This document shows positions 59,922 to 64,000 of a stretch of DNA of 64,000 nt, in pieces. The stretch is from Lachnospiraceae bacterium. GTDB lineage: Bacteria > Bacillota > Clostridia > Lachnospirales > Lachnospiraceae. The position numbers and the translations under genes are program-made. The stretch is from NCBI GenBank assembly GCA_013316825.1, contig WSLY01000006.1, forward strand, positions 1 through 64,000, written 5' to 3'. The notes under the pieces are model-generated. The model was not told the origin of the DNA. It made no database searches and worked only from the letters and a program-made list of their open reading frames with translations. Position 1 is the first letter of the stretch, and each line of letters starts with the position of its first letter.

Positions 59922-60491
59922 GTGGAGACGAAAAATATTATGATTGTCGGCGTGGGCGGACAGGGCACGCTGCTCACCAGCCGTATTTTAGGCGGCATCA
60001 CGGTGCGCGCCGGCTATGATGTAAAATTATCCGAGGTACACGGCATGGCGCAGCGGGGCGGAAGTGTGGTAACGTTTGTCCGCTATGGCAGTGAAGTGGC
60101 GGAGCCTATCGTGGAGGAAGGCTGCGCGGACGTGCTGATAGCCTTTGAGCGGTTAGAAGCGCTGCGTTACGCTCATTTTTTAAAAAAGGATGGCGTGATT
60201 GTGGTAAACGACTGGCGCATCGAGCCGATTACGGTGGTGACAGGCGCGGCGGCTTATCCGGAAAATATCATAGAAAAGCTTAGGGAGAGCCATCAGGTGT
60301 ATGCAGTAAACGCCATGGAGGAAGCGGAAAAGCTGGGCAATGTAAAGGCGTTTAATGTTATTGTGCTGGGGCTGGCAGCGCGGCATATGGACTTTGATAA
60401 AAATCTGTGGCTTGACGTAATAGCAAAGACGGTGCCGCCGAAAACGGTGGAGATTAACCAGAGGGCGTTTTTGCGGGGGTTGTATGGTTAG
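59922..60491 (+). CDS. iorB: Indolepyruvate:ferredoxin oxidoreductase beta subunit
   Basis: A 189-residue gamma-type domain subunit: IMIVGVGGQGTLLTSRILGG and SEVHGMAQRGGSVVTFVRYG are diagnostic. GTG start with CGGGAGGCAGG upstream. It completes the IorAB enzyme, which passes electrons to ferredoxin. Its last 8 bases overlap the GNAT gene start, so these are co-translated. Confidence 0.95.
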   Translation: METKNIMIVGVGGQGTLLTSRILGGITVRAGYDVKLSEVHGMAQRGGSVVTFVRYGSEVAEPIVEEGCADVLIAFERLEALRYAHFLKKDGVIVVNDWRIEPITVVTGAAAYPENIIEKLRESHQVYAVNAMEEAEKLGNVKAFNVIVLGLAARHMDFDKNLWLDVIAKTVPPKTVEINQRAFLRGLYG

Positions 60492-60921
60492 AGAAATTGC
60501 GGAGAACGAGTTAAATGAATTGTTGGCGTTGTATTTGTTTTTGCATGAGGATTCGATACCTGAAATGACGGGGCATTTGCAGAGCACGTGGGATACGATT
60601 ATGCGGGATAAAAACCATCATATTATTGTGAATGAGGTAGACGGTAAAATAGTGTCTTCCTGTGTCTGCGTGACGATTCCCAATCTGACAAGGCATGTCA
60701 GACCCTATGCATTTATAGAAAACGTTGTCACCCATGCAGATTACAGAGGAAAGGGATATGCAGCGGAATGCTTACATTATGCCAGAGAAATAGCCCAAAA
60801 AGCAAACTGCTATAAAATGATGCTGCTGACCGGTTCCAAGAAAGAGACAACGCTCCGATTCTATGAAAATGCAGGCTATAACAGCACGGATAAAACGGCT
60901 TTTATTCAGTGGCTGGAATAA
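60484..60921 (+). CDS. GNAT family acetyltransferase in the ior cluster
   Basis: A 145-residue single-domain GNAT: IENVVTHADYRGKGYAAECL is the acetyl-CoA loop, and LTGSKKETTLRFYENAGY follows. It overlaps iorB by 8 bases and lies before the second ligase, so it is in the operon. It might acetylate an aromatic amine or amino acid, or regulate an enzyme of the pathway; this is inference from context. Confidence 0.85.
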   Translation: MVREIAENELNELLALYLFLHEDSIPEMTGHLQSTWDTIMRDKNHHIIVNEVDGKIVSSCVCVTIPNLTRHVRPYAFIENVVTHADYRGKGYAAECLHYAREIAQKANCYKMMLLTGSKKETTLRFYENAGYNSTDKTAFIQWLE

Positions 60922-60957
60922 AAAGTGAAATTATGCAGTATGAGAAGGAGAATGGAC

Positions 60958-62256
60958 ATGATATGGAATGAGACGAAGGAGTGCATGAGCAGGGATGAGA
61001 TGACGGTGCTGCAGAGTGCACGGCTGGTAAAAACGGTGGACAGGGTGTATCACAACGTTCCGTTTTACCGCAAAAAGATGCAGCAGCTTGGCATTGAGCC
61101 TGGGGACATACGGGAGATTGCGGACTTGCCGAAGCTGCCCTTTACTACGAAGAGTGATTTGCGGGACAATTATCCGTTTGGACTGTTTGCAGTTCCGCAG
61201 TCGGAGATTGTACGGGTACATGCCTCAAGCGGTACGACAGGCAAGGCAACGGTGGTAGGTTATACCAGAAGAGACTTGGAAATCTGGAGTGAGTGTGTGG
61301 CGAGAGCACTCAGCATGGCGGGCGTAACAAGAGATGATGTGATTCAGGTGGCGTACGGCTACGGGCTCTTTACCGGAGGGCTTGGCGCCCACGGCGGCGC
61401 GGAGAAGTTAGGCGCCATGGTGGTGCCCATGTCTACGGGCAATACCAAAAAGCTGACGACCATGATGAAGGATTTTGGCGTTACCGCCATCGCCTGTACG
61501 CCTTCCTATCTGCTGCATATTGCGGAGACCTTAGAGGAAGCGGGGGATATTCCCCATATTAAACTGAAGGCTGCTGTCTGCGGCGCGGAGCCGTGGACGG
61601 AAAACATGAGAAAGCAGATTGAAAACAAGCTGCACATCAATGCCCATGATATTTACGGGCTCAGCGAGGTGATGGGACCGGGTGTGGCGTGTGACTGCCG
61701 TTTCCACAAGGGCCTGCATGTTTACGAGGACCATTTCCTGCCGGAAATCATCGACCCTGAGACGCTTGCGCCTTTGCCGGCGGGCGAGACGGGAGAGCTG
61801 GTATTTACTACCATCACCAAGGAAGGGCTTCCTCTTTTGCGCTACCGCACCAGAGACCTAACCAGCATTGACTATACGCCCTGTGAGTGCGGCAGAACCC
61901 TTGCCAGAATCAGCCGTTTCAAGGGACGCTCCGACGATATGCTGATTATCCGCGGCGTCAATGTGTTCCCGTCCCAGATAGAGGCTGCGCTGCTTGAAAT
62001 GGGAGAGACGACCCCTCACTATATGATGGTGGTAGACAGGGTAAACAATCTGGATACGCTGGAAGTGCAGGTAGAGGTGGAGGAAAGATTTTTCTCAGAT
62101 GAAATTAAAGAGCTGGAGAAACTGACGAAGAAGATAGCGACGGTAATCCAGCACGCCATCGGGCTTGCCGTGAAGGTAAAGCTGGTGGAGCCAAAGAGCA
62201 TTGAAAGAAGCATGGGCAAAGCGGTTCATGTCATTGATAAACGAAAACTGGTTTAA
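60958..62256 (+). CDS. Phenylacetate-CoA ligase (PaaK type), copy 2
   Basis: A 432-residue paralogue of the 56861 ligase, with the same motifs ([44 protein letters not shown]). ATG 60958 follows AAGGAG by seven bases and gives the same MIW start as copy 1; ATG 60952 is too close to that site. Two ligases around one IorAB suggest different substrates (phenyl-, hydroxyphenyl- or indole-acetate). Confidence 0.92.
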   Translation: MIWNETKECMSRDEMTVLQSARLVKTVDRVYHNVPFYRKKMQQLGIEPGDIREIADLPKLPFTTKSDLRDNYPFGLFAVPQSEIVRVHASSGTTGKATVVGYTRRDLEIWSECVARALSMAGVTRDDVIQVAYGYGLFTGGLGAHGGAEKLGAMVVPMSTGNTKKLTTMMKDFGVTAIACTPSYLLHIAETLEEAGDIPHIKLKAAVCGAEPWTENMRKQIENKLHINAHDIYGLSEVMGPGVACDCRFHKGLHVYEDHFLPEIIDPETLAPLPAGETGELVFTTITKEGLPLLRYRTRDLTSIDYTPCECGRTLARISRFKGRSDDMLIIRGVNVFPSQIEAALLEMGETTPHYMMVVDRVNNLDTLEVQVEVEERFFSDEIKELEKLTKKIATVIQHAIGLAVKVKLVEPKSIERSMGKAVHVIDKRKLV

Positions 62257-62270
62257 GGAAGGAGGAGCTT

Positions 62271-62696
62271 ATGTATATCAAACAGTTATCGGTTTTTATT
62301 GAAAACAGGGAGGGAAGACTGGAGGAGGTGCTTGACGTCCTAAAGAAGAGAGATGTGAATATTGTTTCCTTAAGTCTGGCAGATACCAGTGATTACGGAT
62401 TGCTGCGGCTTTTGGTGACGAAACCGGAGGAGGGAAAGGCGGCTCTTTTAGAAAACGGCTTTTCCGCCATGCTGACGGATGTGCTGGGCATCAAGCTCAG
62501 GCACAGGGTAGGGCAGTTACAGGAGCTTTTGGAGGTTATCTGTAAGTCCCATATTAATATCGAGTATATGTACGCGCTCTCTACTGGCACGGATGATGCC
62601 TCCATCGTAATTAAGACCTCCGATTTGGAGAAAGCGGCGGAAGTGTTAAAAGAGACGGATGTGGAGCTGGTAACGGCAGAGGAGATACAGGCTTAA
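62271..62696 (+). CDS. Tandem ACT-domain protein
   Basis: A 141-residue protein made of two ACT domains (YIKQLSVFIENREGRLEEVL and LQELLEVICKSHINIEYMYA). Small proteins of this sort accompany PaaK-type ligases in many anaerobes and probably sense aromatic amino acids. GGAAGGAGGAGCTT precedes the ATG. It is 14 bases after the ligase stop. Confidence 0.88.
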   Translation: MYIKQLSVFIENREGRLEEVLDVLKKRDVNIVSLSLADTSDYGLLRLLVTKPEEGKAALLENGFSAMLTDVLGIKLRHRVGQLQELLEVICKSHINIEYMYALSTGTDDASIVIKTSDLEKAAEVLKETDVELVTAEEIQA

Positions 62697-62745
62697 ATAG
62701 ACAGCGCGTATCGGGAGATTGCGAAATAGGAGAAAGAGGTACGGG

Positions 62746-64000
62746 ATGATAGTAAAGTTCATTATGTTACTGGCATTTTTTGGTGTGATGGTGGCAGTGG
62801 GGCTGTACGCCAGAAAACACGCGACGAATGTGGATGATTTTGTGTTGGGAGGCAGAAGCGTGGGACCATGGCTCACCGCCTTTGCCTATGGGACTTCTTA
62901 TTTCAGTGCCGTGGTGTTTGTGGGTTATGCAGGGCAGTTTGGCTATAAGTACGGACTGTCCGCCACGTGGATTGGCATTGGCAATGCGGTAATCGGCTCG
63001 CTGCTTGCGTGGGTGGTATTAGGGCGGAGAACCCGCATTATGAGCAAGCACATGAAAGCGAAGACCATGCCGGATTATTTTGGAAAACGCTATGACAGCA
63101 ATGCGCTGCGTATTGCGGCATCTGCCATCTCCTTTATTTTCCTGATTCCCTATACGGCTTCCGTCTACAACGGATTGTCCCGCCTTTTTGCAATGGCTTT
63201 TTCCGTTCCTTATGGGGTCTGCGTTGCTGTGATGGCGGCGTTGACTTGCATCTATGTGATTTTAGGCGGCTACATGGCGACGGCAATCAATGATTTTATA
63301 CAGGGTATTGTGATGCTTTTCGGTATTGTGGCGGTGATTGCGGCAGTACTTGGCGGACAGGGCGGTTTTATGAATGCAGTATTCAAGCTGTCGGAGATTC
63401 CCAGTGACATTGCCGTGACGCAGGGGCAGCAGGGCGCTTTTGCTTCCTTCTTTGGTCCGGACCCCATAAACCTTTTGGGCGTCGTAATTCTGACCTCTTT
63501 AGGGACATGGGGGCTGCCGCAGATGGTACATAAATTTTATGCCATCCGCGATGAAAAGGCGGTCAAGACAGGCACGATTATTTCCACCGTCTTTGCGGTG
63601 GTAATTTCCGGCGGCTGCTATTTTCTCGGCGGCTTCGGACGGCTTTTTGACACAGAAAGCATCCGTAACGGACAGGGCGGCGTTATTTACGATGCCATTA
63701 TTCCTGCCATGCTTAATACGCTTCCCGATATTTTGATTGGCGTTGTGATTGTGCTGGTGCTGTCCGCTTCCATGTCAACGCTTTCTTCGCTGGTACTCAC
63801 CTCCAGTTCTACGCTGACGCTGGATTTGATACGGGGCAATATTGTGAAAAAGATGGATGACAAAAAACAGCTTTTGTGCATGAGAATCTTTCTGGTGGTT
63901 TTTGTGGCGGTTTCTGTGGCGCTTGCACTTGACCCGCCCACCTTTATTGCTCAGCTTATGGGCATCTCCTGGGGGGCGCTTGCAGGTGCGTTTTTAGCGC
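62746..64000 (+). CDS. Sodium:solute symporter (SSS family), cut by window end
   Basis: The first 418 codons of a LeuT-fold symporter are present; the frame is open at the right edge. SSS features: MLLAFFGVMVAVGLYARKHA in the first helix, VDDFVLGGRSVGPWLTAFAYG, GLPQMVHKFYA and LSASMSTLSSLVLTSSSTLT (sodium-site helix). AGGAGAAAGAGGTACGGG lies before ATG 62746. Following the aromatic 2-oxoacid genes, it may import an amino acid or move an aryl acid product. Substrate not visible. Confidence 0.88.
   Translation, partial: MIVKFIMLLAFFGVMVAVGLYARKHATNVDDFVLGGRSVGPWLTAFAYGTSYFSAVVFVGYAGQFGYKYGLSATWIGIGNAVIGSLLAWVVLGRRTRIMSKHMKAKTMPDYFGKRYDSNALRIAASAISFIFLIPYTASVYNGLSRLFAMAFSVPYGVCVAVMAALTCIYVILGGYMATAINDFIQGIVMLFGIVAVIAAVLGGQGGFMNAVFKLSEIPSDIAVTQGQQGAFASFFGPDPINLLGVVILTSLGTWGLPQMVHKFYAIRDEKAVKTGTIISTVFAVVISGGCYFLGGFGRLFDTESIRNGQGGVIYDAIIPAMLNTLPDILIGVVIVLVLSASMSTLSSLVLTSSSTLTLDLIRGNIVKKMDDKKQLLCMRIFLVVFVAVSVALALDPPTFIAQLMGISWGALAGAFLA

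Overview
The window is a chromosomal stretch of a gut Clostridia, most likely family Lachnospiraceae. This is inferred from gene content: a DUF5717/DUF5716 gene set, DUF4364, PF06541-type membrane proteins, a choloylglycine (bile salt) hydrolase, many orphan solute-binding lipoproteins, strong AGGAGG ribosome sites and near-consensus sigma-A promoters. No rRNA, CRISPR array or prophage is visible. The only mobile DNA is the end of an IS21-like element at the left edge, which has removed the 5' part of an erm-type rRNA methyltransferase gene.

Left part (1-10 kb): IS end and erm remnant; a GH31 alpha-glucosidase; a small XRE regulator; a tandemly duplicated pair of units, each a small Cys/His protein followed by a large solute-binding lipoprotein; a nested foldback acting as a bidirectional terminator; and a convergent SpoIID-like/peptidoglycan-binding protein. 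Next (10.3-17.3 kb) is one strong promoter and a four-gene operon: a giant DUF5717 protein, an Hsp70/actin-like DUF5716 protein, a TPR protein and a membrane coiled-coil protein. This is the best candidate here for an uncharacterised system. After it come a frameshifted YegP/DUF1508 gene that ORF callers miss and a membrane-anchored trypsin-like protease.

Middle (18.4-34.8 kb): a likely zinc-handling operon (His-rich CobW GTPase, second CobW GTPase with an extra C-terminal domain, ZIP transporter); S4-domain and PF06541 proteins; bile salt hydrolase; RarA; a decayed VanZ locus; a protein starting with a GGADGPTS-type motif; DUF4364, radical SAM and malic enzyme on the minus strand; a membrane-anchored EEP-family hydrolase; the infC-rpmI-rplT operon with attenuator leader and an AUU start; a TIM-barrel glycosidase-like protein; and a cytoplasmic Cu/Zn SOD-like protein. 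Two near-identical hairpin leaders follow rplT and precede the SOD gene.

Right part (34.9-64 kb): tRNA-Asn and tRNA-Pro(AGG); ArsB/SLC13-type transporter; PepD; AI-2E family permease; RlmD; a transglutaminase-like protein; pyrBI; nitroreductase; GNAT; a PH-domain protein; a folate operon (folC, folE, HD hydrolase, folP, folB-folK fusion) running straight into a Bce-type two-component system and ABC transporter; and an aromatic 2-oxoacid cluster (PaaK-type ligase, IorA, IorB, GNAT, second PaaK-type ligase, ACT protein, sodium:solute symporter cut by the window end). The last cluster would oxidise transaminated aromatic amino acids to aryl-acetyl-CoA and recover ATP as arylacetate.
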